Of a stretch of DNA of 64,000 nt, positions 34,603 through 43,881 are shown in pieces; the first letter of the stretch is position 1, and every line of letters begins with the position of its first letter. The position numbers and the translations under genes are program-made. The DNA comes from Streptacidiphilus albus JL83 (GTDB taxonomy: Bacteria; Actinomycetota; Actinomycetes; Streptomycetales; Streptomycetaceae), in the NCBI RefSeq assembly GCF_000744705.1, contig NZ_JQML01000001.1:2356001-2420000 (forward strand). Direction: 5' to 3'. Below the pieces are notes generated by a model. It ran no database searches, was not told the origin of the DNA, and saw only the letters and a program-made list of their open reading frames with translations.

Positions 34603-36048
34603 GTGGAGCAGCAACCGCAGCAGCAGCAACCGCAGCAGCACCGCGATCAGTACATCGGCGGCGGTTGGCGGCCCTCGCTCGGGAGCGAGTCGATCCCGGT
34701 GCTGAACCCCGCCACCGAGGAGGTCATCGCCTCGGTACCGGCCGGGACCGCCGCCGACGTCGACGCCGCGGTGGCCGCCGCCCGGGGCGCAGCGCGCGCC
34801 TGGGGTGCGACCCCGCCGGCCCAGCGGCTGGAGCACCTGACCCGGCTGCGGGACGGCCTCGCCGCCCGACAGGCGGAGATCACCGGGACGGTGGTGGCCG
34901 AGCTGGGCTGCCCGCTCTCCTTCGCCACCCCCGTCCAGGCCGGACTGCCGCTCGCGGTGGCGCACTCGTACATCGAGATCCTCTCCGGGTTCGCCTTCTC
35001 CGAGCAGATCGGCAACTCCACGGTCCACCTGGAGCCGGCCGGGGTGGTCGCGGCGATCACCCCGTGGAACTACCCGCTGCACCAGATCGTCGCCAAGGTC
35101 GTGCCGGCCCTCGCGGCCGGCTGCACGGTGGTGCTGAAGCCGGCCGAGGACACCCCGCTGGTGGCCCGGCTGTTCGCCCGGATCGTGGACGGGGCCGGCT
35201 TCCCGGCCGGGGTGTTCAACCTGGTCACCGGGGTCGGCTCGGTGGCCGGCGCGGCGCTGGCCGGGCACCCGGACGTCGACCTGGTCTCCTTCACCGGCTC
35301 CACCGCCGTCGGCCGGCAGATCGCCGCGACGGCCGGCGCCGGGATCAAGCGGGTCGCGCTGGAGCTCGGCGGCAAGTCCGCCAACGTCGTCCTGCCCGGC
35401 GCCGACCTGGCCCGCGCGGTCAACGTCAACGTCGGCAACGTGATGTCCAACTCCGGCCAGACCTGCAGCGCCTGGACCCGGCTGCTGGTCCACCAGGACC
35501 AGTACGAGGAGGCCGTGGCGATCGCCGCCAAGGCCGCCGCCAAGTACGTGCCGGGCGACCCGGCGTCCGCGGAGACCCGGCTGGGCCCGGTGGTCAACGC
35601 CAGGCAGCGCGAGCGGGTGCGCGGCTACATCGAGACCGCGGTGCGCGAGGGCGCCCGGGTGGCGGCCGGCGGCGCGGAGGCCCCGGAGGGGCTGGCGACC
35701 GGCTTCTACGTCCGCCCGACCGTGCTGGCCGACGTCACCGCCGACATGACCGTGGCCCAGGAGGAGATCTTCGGCCCGGTGCTCTCGGTGATCGCCTACC
35801 GGGACGAGGAGCACGCCCTGGAGATCGCCAACGGCACCGCCTACGGGCTGGCCGGCGGCGTCTGGGCGGCCGACAACGACACCGCCGCCGCCTTCGCCCG
35901 GCGGATGGACACCGGCCAGGTGGACATCAACGGCGGCCGCTTCAACCCGCTGGCGCCCTTCGGCGGCTTCAAGGGCTCGGGTGTCGGCCGGGAGCTGGGC
36001 CGACACGGTCTGGAGGAGTTCCTCCAGCCGAAGTCGCTGCAGTTCTGA
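34603..36048 (+). CDS. NAD(P)-dependent aldehyde dehydrogenase
   Basis: A 481-residue aldehyde dehydrogenase superfamily enzyme oxidising an aldehyde to its acid. Key features are the cofactor-binding ITPWNYPLHQIVAKV, FTGSTAVGRQI, the general base E254 in ALELGGKSANVV and the nucleophile C288 in NSGQTCSAWTRL; EEIFGPVLSVIAY is also present. The first 12 residues are a Gln-rich tail (QQPQQQQPQQH). The start is GTG, about 60 bases after the palindromic operator candidate. It is followed by a zinc alcohol dehydrogenase, suggesting alcohol-to-acid oxidation via an aldehyde. The substrate is unknown. Confidence 0.92.
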   Translation: MEQQPQQQQPQQHRDQYIGGGWRPSLGSESIPVLNPATEEVIASVPAGTAADVDAAVAAARGAARAWGATPPAQRLEHLTRLRDGLAARQAEITGTVVAELGCPLSFATPVQAGLPLAVAHSYIEILSGFAFSEQIGNSTVHLEPAGVVAAITPWNYPLHQIVAKVVPALAAGCTVVLKPAEDTPLVARLFARIVDGAGFPAGVFNLVTGVGSVAGAALAGHPDVDLVSFTGSTAVGRQIAATAGAGIKRVALELGGKSANVVLPGADLARAVNVNVGNVMSNSGQTCSAWTRLLVHQDQYEEAVAIAAKAAAKYVPGDPASAETRLGPVVNARQRERVRGYIETAVREGARVAAGGAEAPEGLATGFYVRPTVLADVTADMTVAQEEIFGPVLSVIAYRDEEHALEIANGTAYGLAGGVWAADNDTAAAFARRMDTGQVDINGGRFNPLAPFGGFKGSGVGRELGRHGLEEFLQPKSLQF

Positions 36049-36094
36049 GCCACCGCCACCTTCCCCGTCCGACCTCCGGAAAGCCGAGATCCCC

Positions 36095-37180
36095 ATGGTC
36101 CGTGCCGTCCTGCTCACCGATGTGGGCGCACCGCTCCAGATCACCGAGATCGACCTGCCCGAGCCCGGCCCGGGCCGGGTCCGGGTGAAGCTCGCCGCCG
36201 CCGGGGTGTGCCACTCCGACCTGTCGCTGTCCAACGGCGTGCTGCGGCCGACCACCCCGACCGTCCTCGGCCACGAGGGCGCGGGCACGGTCGTCTCGGT
36301 CGGCGAGGGCGTCAGCTCCGTCCGGCCCGGTGACCGGGTGGTGCTCAACTGGGCCCCCGCCTGCGGCCACTGCCACCTCTGCGGCCTCGGCGAGCCGTGG
36401 CTCTGCGAGAACCAGTACGCCGCCACCACCGAGCCCTACGCGGCGCTGCCGGACGGCACCGCGCTCTACCCCGGCCTGGGCGCGGCCGCCTTCGCCGAGG
36501 AGACGGTGGTGCACGAGAACGCCGTGGTCCCGCTGCCCGAGGGGGTGGACCTGGCCTCGGCGGCGCTGCTGGGCTGCGCGGTGCTCACCGGCTACGGCGC
36601 GGTCCACAACGCGGCCCGGCTGCGCACCGGCGAGTCCGCGGTGGTCTTCGGCCTCGGCGGCGTCGGCCTGGCGCTGCTGCAGTCGCTGCGGATCGCCGGG
36701 GCCGCGCCGATCATCGCCGTGGACGTCTCGCCGGAGAAGGAGGAGCTGGCGCGTCGGCACGGGGCGACCGACTTCCTCCTCTCCGACGAGCAGACCCCCA
36801 AGGCGGTCCGCAGGCTGACCGGCGGCCACGGCGCCGACCACGCCTTCGAGTGCGTGGGGCGCGGCTCCACCATCCGCGCCGCCTGGTCCTCCACCCGGCG
36901 CGGCGGGCGGACCACCGTCGTCGGCATCGGCGGCAAGGACGACCCGGTCGCCTTCTCCGCGCTGGAGGTCTTCCACTTCGCCCGCACCCTCAGCGGCTGC
37001 TGCTACGGCAACAGCGTGCCCGCGAAGGACATCCCGGTACTGGCCGAGCACGTCCGCGCCGGACGGCTCGACCTGGAGTCGCTGATCACCGACCGGATCA
37101 CGCTGGACCAGGTCCCGGCGGCCTTCGAGCGGATGGCGGCGGGGCACGGCGGCCGCTCGCTGGTGGTCTTCGAGCCCTGA
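36095..37180 (+). CDS. Zinc-dependent alcohol dehydrogenase (MDR family)
   Basis: 361 residues. Catalytic zinc ligands are C39 (GVCHSD) and H60-E61 (GHEGAG); the structural zinc site is C90, C93, C96 and C104 (CGHCHLCGLGEPWLC). The Rossmann motif is FGLGGVGLALLQSLRIAG, and the acidic VDVS end indicates NAD preference. The layout is that of class III-type or AdhX-like enzymes. ATG 36095 follows GGAAAG and begins the conserved N-terminus. It lies 46 bases after the aldehyde dehydrogenase and is probably co-transcribed with it. Confidence 0.92.
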   Translation: MVRAVLLTDVGAPLQITEIDLPEPGPGRVRVKLAAAGVCHSDLSLSNGVLRPTTPTVLGHEGAGTVVSVGEGVSSVRPGDRVVLNWAPACGHCHLCGLGEPWLCENQYAATTEPYAALPDGTALYPGLGAAAFAEETVVHENAVVPLPEGVDLASAALLGCAVLTGYGAVHNAARLRTGESAVVFGLGGVGLALLQSLRIAGAAPIIAVDVSPEKEELARRHGATDFLLSDEQTPKAVRRLTGGHGADHAFECVGRGSTIRAAWSSTRRGGRTTVVGIGGKDDPVAFSALEVFHFARTLSGCCYGNSVPAKDIPVLAEHVRAGRLDLESLITDRITLDQVPAAFERMAAGHGGRSLVVFEP

Positions 37181-37295
37181 CGGCCCCCGGAGCGTGACTG
37201 GGAACGGCCTGCCGGGACAAGATCATTCGACTCGGCGGGCAGTTCCTCGTTAAGGTGGTTCGTTCGCCCGCACCAGCCCAGGACCGAGGAATCAC

Positions 37296-38909
37296 GTGAG
37301 CTCCGACCAGCCCGCCACCGCGACCCAGGTCCTGCAGGAAGCGGACCGGCGCCGAACCTTCGCCGTGATCAGCCACCCCGACGCCGGAAAGTCGACCCTG
37401 ACCGAGGCGCTGGCCCTGCACGCCCAGGCCATCACCTCCGCCGGAGCCGTGCACGGCAAGGGCGGACGCAAGGGCGTCACCTCCGACTGGATGGAGCTGG
37501 AGAAGGAGCGCGGGATCTCCGTCACCTCCGCCGCGCTCCAGTTCGGCCACCGCGACCATGTGATGAACCTGGTCGACACCCCCGGCCACGCCGACTTCTC
37601 CGAGGACACCTACCGCGTCCTGGCCGCCGTGGACTGCGCGATCATGCTGGTGGACGCGGCCAAGGGCCTGGAGGAGCAGACCCGCAAGCTGTTCTCGGTC
37701 TGCCGCCACCGCGGCGTGCCGGTGATCACCTTCATCAACAAGTGGGACCGCCGCGGCCGCGAGTCGCTGGACCTGCTGGACGACATCGAGAACGTGCTCG
37801 GCATCACCCCGGTCCCGATGGTCTGGCCGGTCGGCAACGCCGGCAACCTCCGCGGGCTGGTCCAGGCCGCGGACACCGAGCAGATGCTGCGCTTCACCCG
37901 CGTCCCCGGCGGCACCCACAAGGCGGTCGAGGAGCGGCTGACCGCCGACCAGGCCGCCGAGCAGGAGGGCGCGCTCTGGGAGACCGCGCTGGAGGAGCTG
38001 GAGCTGGTGCTCTCCTCCGGCCCCGGCTGGGACGAGCAGGCCTTCCGGGACGGAAAGATCACCCCGGTCTTCTTCGGCGCAGCGCTCACCAACATCGGCG
38101 TCGGCCTGCTGCTGGACGCGGTCGTGGACCTGGCTCCCGAGCCCGCCCCGCGCCCGCTGGCCAAGGGCGGCACCCGGCCGGTCGAGTCGGACTTCTCCGG
38201 GCTGGTCTTCAAGATCCAGGCCAACATGGACCCGGCCCACCGCGACCGGATCGCCTTCGTCCGGGTCTGCTCCGGCGTCTTCGAGCGCGGCATGAACGTC
38301 ACCCGCGCCGCCAGCGGCCGGGCCTTCGCCACCAAGTACGCCCACACCGTCTTCGGCGCGGAGCGCACCGTCGTCGACACCTCCTACCCGGGCGACGTGG
38401 TCGGTCTGATCAACGCGACCGCGCTGCGCGTCGGCGACACCCTCTACGCCGGCAAGAAGGCCGAGTTCCCGCCGCTGCCGGCGTTCGCCCCGGAGCACTT
38501 CGCGGTGGCCCGGCCCAAGGACATCAGCCGCTCCAAGCAGTTCCGCAAGGGCATCTCGCAGCTGGACGAGGAGGGCGTGGTGCAGGTGCTGACCTCCGAC
38601 CGGCGCGGCGACCAGGCCCCGGTGCTGGCGGCGGTCGGCCCGATGCAGTTCGACGTCGTGCTGCACCGGATGGAGCACGAGTTCTCCTCGCCGATCGCGC
38701 TCGACTACCTGCCGTACAACATCGCCCGGGTCACCGACGCCGAGGGTGCGGCCACGCTGCACCGCTCGCGGCTGGTCACCGGCGAGGCGCTGACCCGCCG
38801 CTCGGACGACGTGCTGCTGGCCCTGTTCGGCGACAAGTGGCAGATGAACAGCTTCGTCCGGAGCAACCCCGACGTGAAGCTGGAGGCGCTGATCGCCACG
38901 GCCGACTGA
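37296..38909 (+). CDS. prfC: Peptide chain release factor 3
   Basis: A 537-residue translational GTPase that recycles class I release factors. It has G1 SHPDAGKST (residues 26-34), G3 DTPGHADF, G4 NKWDR in place of the commoner NK[LM]DR, domain 2, and the C-terminal domain with VGPMQFDVVLHRMEHEFSSPIALDYLPY. The length fits RF3 rather than EF-G. The start is GTG, with GAGGA upstream. It is apparently monocistronic; a G-rich repeat block follows the stop codon. Confidence 0.95.
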   Translation: MSSDQPATATQVLQEADRRRTFAVISHPDAGKSTLTEALALHAQAITSAGAVHGKGGRKGVTSDWMELEKERGISVTSAALQFGHRDHVMNLVDTPGHADFSEDTYRVLAAVDCAIMLVDAAKGLEEQTRKLFSVCRHRGVPVITFINKWDRRGRESLDLLDDIENVLGITPVPMVWPVGNAGNLRGLVQAADTEQMLRFTRVPGGTHKAVEERLTADQAAEQEGALWETALEELELVLSSGPGWDEQAFRDGKITPVFFGAALTNIGVGLLLDAVVDLAPEPAPRPLAKGGTRPVESDFSGLVFKIQANMDPAHRDRIAFVRVCSGVFERGMNVTRAASGRAFATKYAHTVFGAERTVVDTSYPGDVVGLINATALRVGDTLYAGKKAEFPPLPAFAPEHFAVARPKDISRSKQFRKGISQLDEEGVVQVLTSDRRGDQAPVLAAVGPMQFDVVLHRMEHEFSSPIALDYLPYNIARVTDAEGAATLHRSRLVTGEALTRRSDDVLLALFGDKWQMNSFVRSNPDVKLEALIATAD

Positions 38910-38912
38910 CCC

Positions 38913-38996
38913 GGGTCGGGGTCGGGGTCGGGGTCGGGACAGGATCAGGAGGACCGGGTCGGGGTCGGGGTCGGGACCGGGTGAGGGTCGGGTCGG
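38913..38996 (+). repeat. (GGGGTC)n repeat with many G-runs
   Basis: Just after the prfC stop codon, GGGGTC-type hexamers are repeated at 38913-38939 and again at 38955-38996, giving more than eight G-runs on the coding strand. It can in principle form G-quadruplexes in DNA or in the prfC mRNA tail. The remaining gap to 39186 holds no gene. Confidence 0.8.
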
Positions 38997-39186
38997 CCTC
39001 GGCGCGGGGGCGGCGTCGGCCCGGCGGGCCGGTGGCACCCGGTCGGGTTGGAGATCGCCGCGACACACCCGGACACGGAGCGCGGAACGGGGCGTCGCGC
39101 GAGACTGGCTTCACCCCGTCGGGGTAGTCGAACGGTAACGCCATCGGGCGTCGCCCCGACCGCGCACCGCCCCGGAAGGACACGCC

Positions 39187-39720
39187 GTGACTTTCAGCTT
39201 CGGCAAAGCGAACAGATCGCCCGACGCGGAACAGCCGGGGACTTCGGAGGACGTGGCCGACCCGGCGCCGCAGCCGGAACCCGCCCCGGCGGTGCGGACC
39301 CCGGAGCCGGACCCCGCACCCGTCGACCCCGCCACCGACCCCGCCCCTGTCGGAGGACCTGCGGCCGCAGATCCCGCCCCCGCAGGGCCCGCGCCGGCCC
39401 CCGGGACGGTCGCGGCCGCACCGGCGCTGGAGCCGGTGCGGCGCACCCGGGTCGGGGCCCTGTGGATGTCGGTGATCCTGGCCGCCGTCGTGCTGGTGCT
39501 GCTGCTGGTCTTCATCATCGAGAACAGCGCCCGGGTCGACATCAGCTTCCTCGGCGTCCACGGCCACCTGCCGCTCGGCGTTGCGCTGCTGCTCGCCGCC
39601 GTCAGCGGCATCCTGCTGGTGGCGATCCCGGGCACCGGCCGGATCATCCAGCTGCGCCGCCAGGTGCGCCGGGGTCGGCGTGCCTACGCCGAGGACCGCT
39701 TCCCGACCCGGACGCCCTGA
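39187..39720 (+). CDS. LapA-like (DUF1049) membrane protein
   Basis: A 177-residue protein. The first about 90 residues are low-complexity Pro/Ala/Asp repeats (PEPDPAPVDPATDPAPVGG) and probably disordered. Two membrane helices follow, VILAAVVLVLLLVFIIENS and GVALLLAAVSGILLVAIPGTG, joined by ARVDISFLGVHGHLPL. The FIIEN...V...FLG...PL pattern is that of the lipopolysaccharide assembly protein A domain; in Gram-positives its role is unknown. A basic cytosolic tail follows. The start is GTG, with GGAAGGA upstream. Confidence 0.85.
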   Translation: MTFSFGKANRSPDAEQPGTSEDVADPAPQPEPAPAVRTPEPDPAPVDPATDPAPVGGPAAADPAPAGPAPAPGTVAAAPALEPVRRTRVGALWMSVILAAVVLVLLLVFIIENSARVDISFLGVHGHLPLGVALLLAAVSGILLVAIPGTGRIIQLRRQVRRGRRAYAEDRFPTRTP

Positions 39721-39741
39721 CGACGGCCCTCCGGCCACCAC

Positions 39742-40908
39742 TCACTCGGCGGTCGACTCGCCGCCGATCACCCGCGCCAGGAACAGTGCGATCAGGATGA
39801 CGCCCCCGTCGATCGCCTCGATCCAGTAGTTGGAGACATTGGCCAGGTCCAGGATGTTCTGCACCAGGCCGAGCAGGATCACGCCGGTGGCCGCGCCGAC
39901 CATGTTGCCGCGTCCGCCCTTGAGGCTGACGCCGCCGATGACCGCCGCCGCGAAGACCGAGAAGATGATCCCCTCGCCGTAGCCCTGCTGGCCGGTGACG
40001 GCCGAGACCCGTCCCGACTCCATCAGGCCGCCGATCGCGGCCAGCACGCTGCCCGCGACATAGACCCCGATCCGCACCCGGTCCACCCGGATCCCGGCCG
40101 CCCGCGCCGCGTCCGGGTTGCCGCCCACGGCGTAGATCGCCCGGCCGGTCCGGTGGTAGCGGAGGAACAGGCCGACCAGGACGAAGATCGCCACCGCGAC
40201 GATCAGCGACACCGGGATCCCGCCCACATAGGCCGACCCCAGGTAGCCGAAGGCGGTCGGCAGCTGGAACAGGGTCTGCGCCTTGACGATGCCGTTCTGC
40301 AGACCGGCCAGCACGATCGTCATCCCGAGGGTGACGATGAAGCCGTTCAGCCGGCCCTTCACGATCAGCAGGCCGTTGATCAGCCCGATCACCGCGCCGG
40401 CCAGGACCAGTACCAGGATGCCGAGGTAGGGGTTGAGCATCAGGCCGTCGCCGAAGGAGGAGACCGGCAGGATCAGCCAGGCCGCGAGCATCGGCGCCAG
40501 GCCGTAGGTCGACTCCAGCGACAGGTCCATCCCGCCGATCATCAGGATCAGGCTCTCGCCGACGACCACCACGCCGAGCGCGGAGATCTGCTGGCCGACG
40601 CCGGAGAGGTTGGACACCGTCAGGAAGGCGCTGCTGACCAGCGATCCGACGATGAGCAGGATCACCAGCGCCGGGAGCAGCGCCGCCTGCCGCATCACGT
40701 CCACCGCCTGGATCCGCCGCCGCCCGGCGGGGGCGGTGGCGGGGCCGGGCTTCCCGTCGGGTGCGGGCTGCTGGTCCGGGGCTGCGGACTGCTCCGGGAT
40801 CGCGGCCGCCGCAGCGGCCGGCTCGGCCGGGGTCGTGGTGTCCGGATCGGGGCCGGCCGTCCGGGGGGTGCCGGGGGTCATCGGGGTGCCTCCTGAAGTC
40901 TCGTTCAT
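39742..40908 (-). CDS. CUT2-family sugar ABC transporter permease (RbsC-like)
   Basis: A 388-residue permease with about ten membrane helices, beginning near residue 75 after a long Ala/Pro/Thr-rich N-terminal tail. The BPD_transp_2 signatures are present: ALGVVVVGESLILMIGGMDLSLESTYG and AVIGGVSLKGGRGNMVGAATGVILLGLVQN. Its ATG overlaps the ATPase stop codon (ATGA). With the two upstream genes it forms a ribose/xylose-type importer. The sugar is unknown. Confidence 0.92.
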   Translation of the reverse strand: MNETSGGTPMTPGTPRTAGPDPDTTTPAEPAAAAAAIPEQSAAPDQQPAPDGKPGPATAPAGRRRIQAVDVMRQAALLPALVILLIVGSLVSSAFLTVSNLSGVGQQISALGVVVVGESLILMIGGMDLSLESTYGLAPMLAAWLILPVSSFGDGLMLNPYLGILVLVLAGAVIGLINGLLIVKGRLNGFIVTLGMTIVLAGLQNGIVKAQTLFQLPTAFGYLGSAYVGGIPVSLIVAVAIFVLVGLFLRYHRTGRAIYAVGGNPDAARAAGIRVDRVRIGVYVAGSVLAAIGGLMESGRVSAVTGQQGYGEGIIFSVFAAAVIGGVSLKGGRGNMVGAATGVILLGLVQNILDLANVSNYWIEAIDGGVILIALFLARVIGGESTAE

Positions 40909-42590
40909 GCTGTGGTCCGGACGGTGCCGGTGCTGCCGTGGCTCACGCCGTTGCCCCTGCCGATTCCCTCGCCGATGCCCGCGCCCGCGCTGATGCCCTC
41001 GGTCGCGGCGATCAACTGCTCACGGTCGAAGGGCGGCTCGGTGAACTCGGCGAAGACCTCCCCGCGTACCAGCACCACCACCCGGTCGCAGAGGACCAGG
41101 TCGTCGAGCTCGTCGCTGGCCAGCAGCAGCGCGGCGCCGGTCTCCTTGGCGAAGCGGGTGAGCGAGCCGAGCAGCAGCGCCTTGGAGGCGACGTCCACAC
41201 CCCGGGTCGGGGTGATGGCGACGATGACGGCGGGGTCGTGCAGCAGCGTCCTGGCCACGGTGACCTTCTGCTGGTTGCCGCCGGAGAGTTCGCCGACCGG
41301 CTGGTCCGGCCCTGAGGCCACCACCGACAGCGCCTCGACCAGCGGCCGGGCTGCCTCGGCCCGTTGCACGGGGCGCAGCAGGCCGAGCGCGCCGGCCAGC
41401 CGGTCGCCGATCGACATGGTGGCGTTCTCGGCGACGCCGAGGTGGGCCACGAAGCCCTCCGCCCGGCGGTCCTCCGGGATGTAGCCGATGCCCGCCTTGA
41501 GCGCCAGGTCGCGCCGTCCGAGCCGGACGGTCTGCCCCTTCACCAGGACCCGGCCGCCGTGGCAGGACTCGGCGCCGGCGACCACCCGGCCCAGGGTGGA
41601 GACCCCGGCGCTGAGCAGCCCGGTCACCCCCACGCACTCCCCCGCCGCGATCTCCAGCGACACCCCGTTGAGCCGTCCCCGGGGCGAGGCGCTGGCCAGC
41701 CCCTCGACGACCAGCACCGGCGCGCCGCCGGCCGCCGACCGCTCGCGCTGCTCCGGCTGCTGCTGCGACTCCGGCTGCCCCTGGGACTCCGGCTGCTCCG
41801 GCTCCTTGGCCGACATGGCAGCGGCCGTCCCGGCCGAAGGCTGCTCGCGGGTGGAGGCGCCGCCGACCATCACCGCGACCAGCTGCTCCTTGGTCAGCTC
41901 GGCCGTGGGCGCGGTGGCGACCACCTCGCCGTCACGGAGCACCACCACGTCCTGGCAGATCTCGAAGACCTCCTCCAGGTGGTGCGAGATGTACATCACC
42001 GCGACGCCGCCCGCCACCAGCTGGTTGACCCGGTCGAAGAGCCGCTGCACCGCGCCGCGTTCCAGTGCGGCGGTGGGCTCGTCCAGCAGCAGGCAGCGGG
42101 CGCCGGTGGCCAGGGCGCGGGCGATCTCCACGATCTGCAGCTGCTCGACCGTCAACTTCTCGCACAGCGTGGTGGCGCTGATGTCGAAGCCCCACTCGCC
42201 CATGATCGCGTCCGTGCGCTCGCGCATGGTGCGCCAGTTGACGCGTCCGCCGCGCGCGGTCCGCCAGTTGCCGAGGAAGACGTTCTCGGCGACGGTGAGC
42301 TGCGGAACGACCATGGAGTGCTGGAAGACGGTGGCGATCCGGCCGTGCCAGGCGTCCACCGCACCGGCGGGCGGGGCGGGTTCCCCGTCGAAGAGCACCT
42401 GTCCGGCGTCGGGGGCGAGCAGTCCGCTCAGCACCGAGACCATGGTCGACTTGCCCGCGCCGTTGCGGCCGACCAGGCCGAGGCAGCGGCCGGCGTCGAG
42501 GCTGAGGTCGACGCCGCGCAGGGCGTGGGTACTGCCGAAGTGCTTGTCGATCCCGACGGCCTGGACCGCCGGCACCTGATGGGGCGTCAT
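40905..42590 (-). CDS. CUT2-family sugar ABC transporter ATP-binding protein (RbsA-like, two NBDs)
   Basis: 561 residues with two tandem nucleotide-binding domains. The first has Walker A GRNGAGKSTM and Walker B LLLDEPTAAL with a divergent signature LTVEQLQIVEIARAL. The second has a degenerate Walker A (GVTGLLSAGVSTLG) but a full signature LSGGNQQKV, as is usual in RbsA/MglA. A Gln/Glu/Ser/Pro-rich linker (repeated ESQGQPESQ-like units, about residues 260-285) separates them. ATG 42590 begins the conserved part. It lies downstream of the binding-protein gene past a strong stem-loop, and its stop overlaps the permease start. Confidence 0.92.
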   Translation of the reverse strand: MTPHQVPAVQAVGIDKHFGSTHALRGVDLSLDAGRCLGLVGRNGAGKSTMVSVLSGLLAPDAGQVLFDGEPAPPAGAVDAWHGRIATVFQHSMVVPQLTVAENVFLGNWRTARGGRVNWRTMRERTDAIMGEWGFDISATTLCEKLTVEQLQIVEIARALATGARCLLLDEPTAALERGAVQRLFDRVNQLVAGGVAVMYISHHLEEVFEICQDVVVLRDGEVVATAPTAELTKEQLVAVMVGGASTREQPSAGTAAAMSAKEPEQPESQGQPESQQQPEQRERSAAGGAPVLVVEGLASASPRGRLNGVSLEIAAGECVGVTGLLSAGVSTLGRVVAGAESCHGGRVLVKGQTVRLGRRDLALKAGIGYIPEDRRAEGFVAHLGVAENATMSIGDRLAGALGLLRPVQRAEAARPLVEALSVVASGPDQPVGELSGGNQQKVTVARTLLHDPAVIVAITPTRGVDVASKALLLGSLTRFAKETGAALLLASDELDDLVLCDRVVVLVRGEVFAEFTEPPFDREQLIAATEGISAGAGIGEGIGRGNGVSHGSTGTVRTTA

Positions 42591-42664
42591 CCTTCTGCCT
42601 CTCTCACTGTCGCACCGCCGCCCCCGCAGTGGTGGGGCGGCGGCCGGACCGGGTGCGTCCGCCG

Positions 42665-42699
42665 GTCCGGTCCCGTCGGCTGGGCCGACGGGACCGGAC
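42665..42699 (-). terminator. Strong stem-loop between binding protein and ATPase genes
   Basis: GTCCGGTCCCGTCGGC (42665-42680) pairs perfectly with its complement at 42684-42699 across a 3-base loop. It lies inside the sugar ABC operon, 27 bases after the binding-protein stop codon. Such intergenic stems often act as partial terminators or 3'-end protectors, leaving more mRNA for the binding protein than for the membrane genes. Confidence 0.75.
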
Positions 42700-42726
42700 G
42701 GACGGCCTGCCACGTCTTCTCTGCGG

Positions 42727-43881
42727 CTAGGAACTGCTGCACACACCGCCGTTGGCGGCGCCGTAGACATTCCCCCAGAGGGTGCTGTCGGAGACCCCCG
42801 TGGTGGTGAAGCTGCCGGGGAGCCCGTCGACCGGGCTGGGCACGGTCAGCGTGGTCGCGGTCTTGGTCACCAGCGGGGCGACGATCGGGTCGGACAGGTT
42901 GGTGTCGCCCTGGTAGCTGACGTTCTGCAGGGTCGGCGCGCCGCCGCCCGGGTCGCCGGCGGCGAGCTTGACGCCCTTGGCCGCGTCGACGGCGTAGGTC
43001 AGGGCGTACTGGGCGTAGAGGTTGGCCGGCTGGGACTGGGAGGCGTCCACCGTCCCGTTGCCGATGTCGCACATTTCGAACGGCACGCCGTCGTCGCTGA
43101 CCAGCATCACGTGGTTGGCCGAGCCGCTGCCGCCGAGGCCCTTGGACTTCAGCAGCGGGATGATGCCGGTGTCCGGCGCGGACCACTGGCTGTAGATCGC
43201 CTTCAGCTGGCTGCCGTAGGCGTTCACCGCGTTCTGGGCGTCGGTGACGGCGGTGGCGTCGGTCCAGACCGTCGGGTCCTTCAGCACCTTGAGGTTGGGG
43301 TAGTTGGCGGCCATGCAGGAGTCGAAGGCGTTGCTCCGGTCGGCGCCGTTGGAGGAGGTCAGGTCGCCCTCCAGCTCCAGCACGTAGCCGGAGGTGGCCT
43401 TGGAGCCGATGTAGGCGCAGGCGTCCTGGCCGTAGGTGGTGTTCGAGGCTCGGACGACCATGTAGACGTGGCCGACGCCAACGACGGTGTCCACCGTGAC
43501 AAGCTGGACATGGTGCGCGGAGGCGTAGGCGATGGCCGGGCCGAGGCTGGTCGCGGTCTCCGGGTTGACCACGATGGCCTTGGCGCCCTCGTTGACCAGG
43601 TCCTCGATCTGGGTGTTCTGCTCGCTCGCGTCCGCGCCGGCCAGCAGCGGGCCGATCAGCTTGATGTGCATCGACGCCGCGTACTGCTTCTCGTAGTTGA
43701 TGTAGGCGGCCCAGAAGGCGGTGTTGTTGAAGGTCAGATCGACCCCGATCGTGATCTGTCCGGACGCGGAGCCGGACGAGCCCGAGCCGGCCGTGGTACC
43801 CGCGCTGGAGCTGCACGCGGCCAGCAGCAGGGACGCACCCGCGACCACTACGGCCGACTGCAGACGACCTGTCACTCTCAT
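42727..43881 (-). CDS. Sugar ABC transporter substrate-binding lipoprotein (RbsB-like)
   Basis: A 384-residue lipoprotein with signal peptide and lipobox LLAAC (residues 19-23). A Ser/Gly linker and a periplasmic-binding-protein type 1 fold follow: QITIGVDLTFNNTAFWAAYINYEKQYA, then EDLVNEGAKAIVVNPETATSLGPAIAYA and a late segment with LVSDDGVPFEMCDIGNGTVDASQ. It delivers a sugar or related ligand to the membrane complex encoded downstream. ATG start, with only a weak GGA before it. Two extra Cys pairs (DACAYI, DSCMAANY and the C-terminal GGVCSSS) may form disulphides. Confidence 0.92.
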   Translation of the reverse strand: MRVTGRLQSAVVVAGASLLLAACSSSAGTTAGSGSSGSASGQITIGVDLTFNNTAFWAAYINYEKQYAASMHIKLIGPLLAGADASEQNTQIEDLVNEGAKAIVVNPETATSLGPAIAYASAHHVQLVTVDTVVGVGHVYMVVRASNTTYGQDACAYIGSKATSGYVLELEGDLTSSNGADRSNAFDSCMAANYPNLKVLKDPTVWTDATAVTDAQNAVNAYGSQLKAIYSQWSAPDTGIIPLLKSKGLGGSGSANHVMLVSDDGVPFEMCDIGNGTVDASQSQPANLYAQYALTYAVDAAKGVKLAAGDPGGGAPTLQNVSYQGDTNLSDPIVAPLVTKTATTLTVPSPVDGLPGSFTTTGVSDSTLWGNVYGAANGGVCSSS

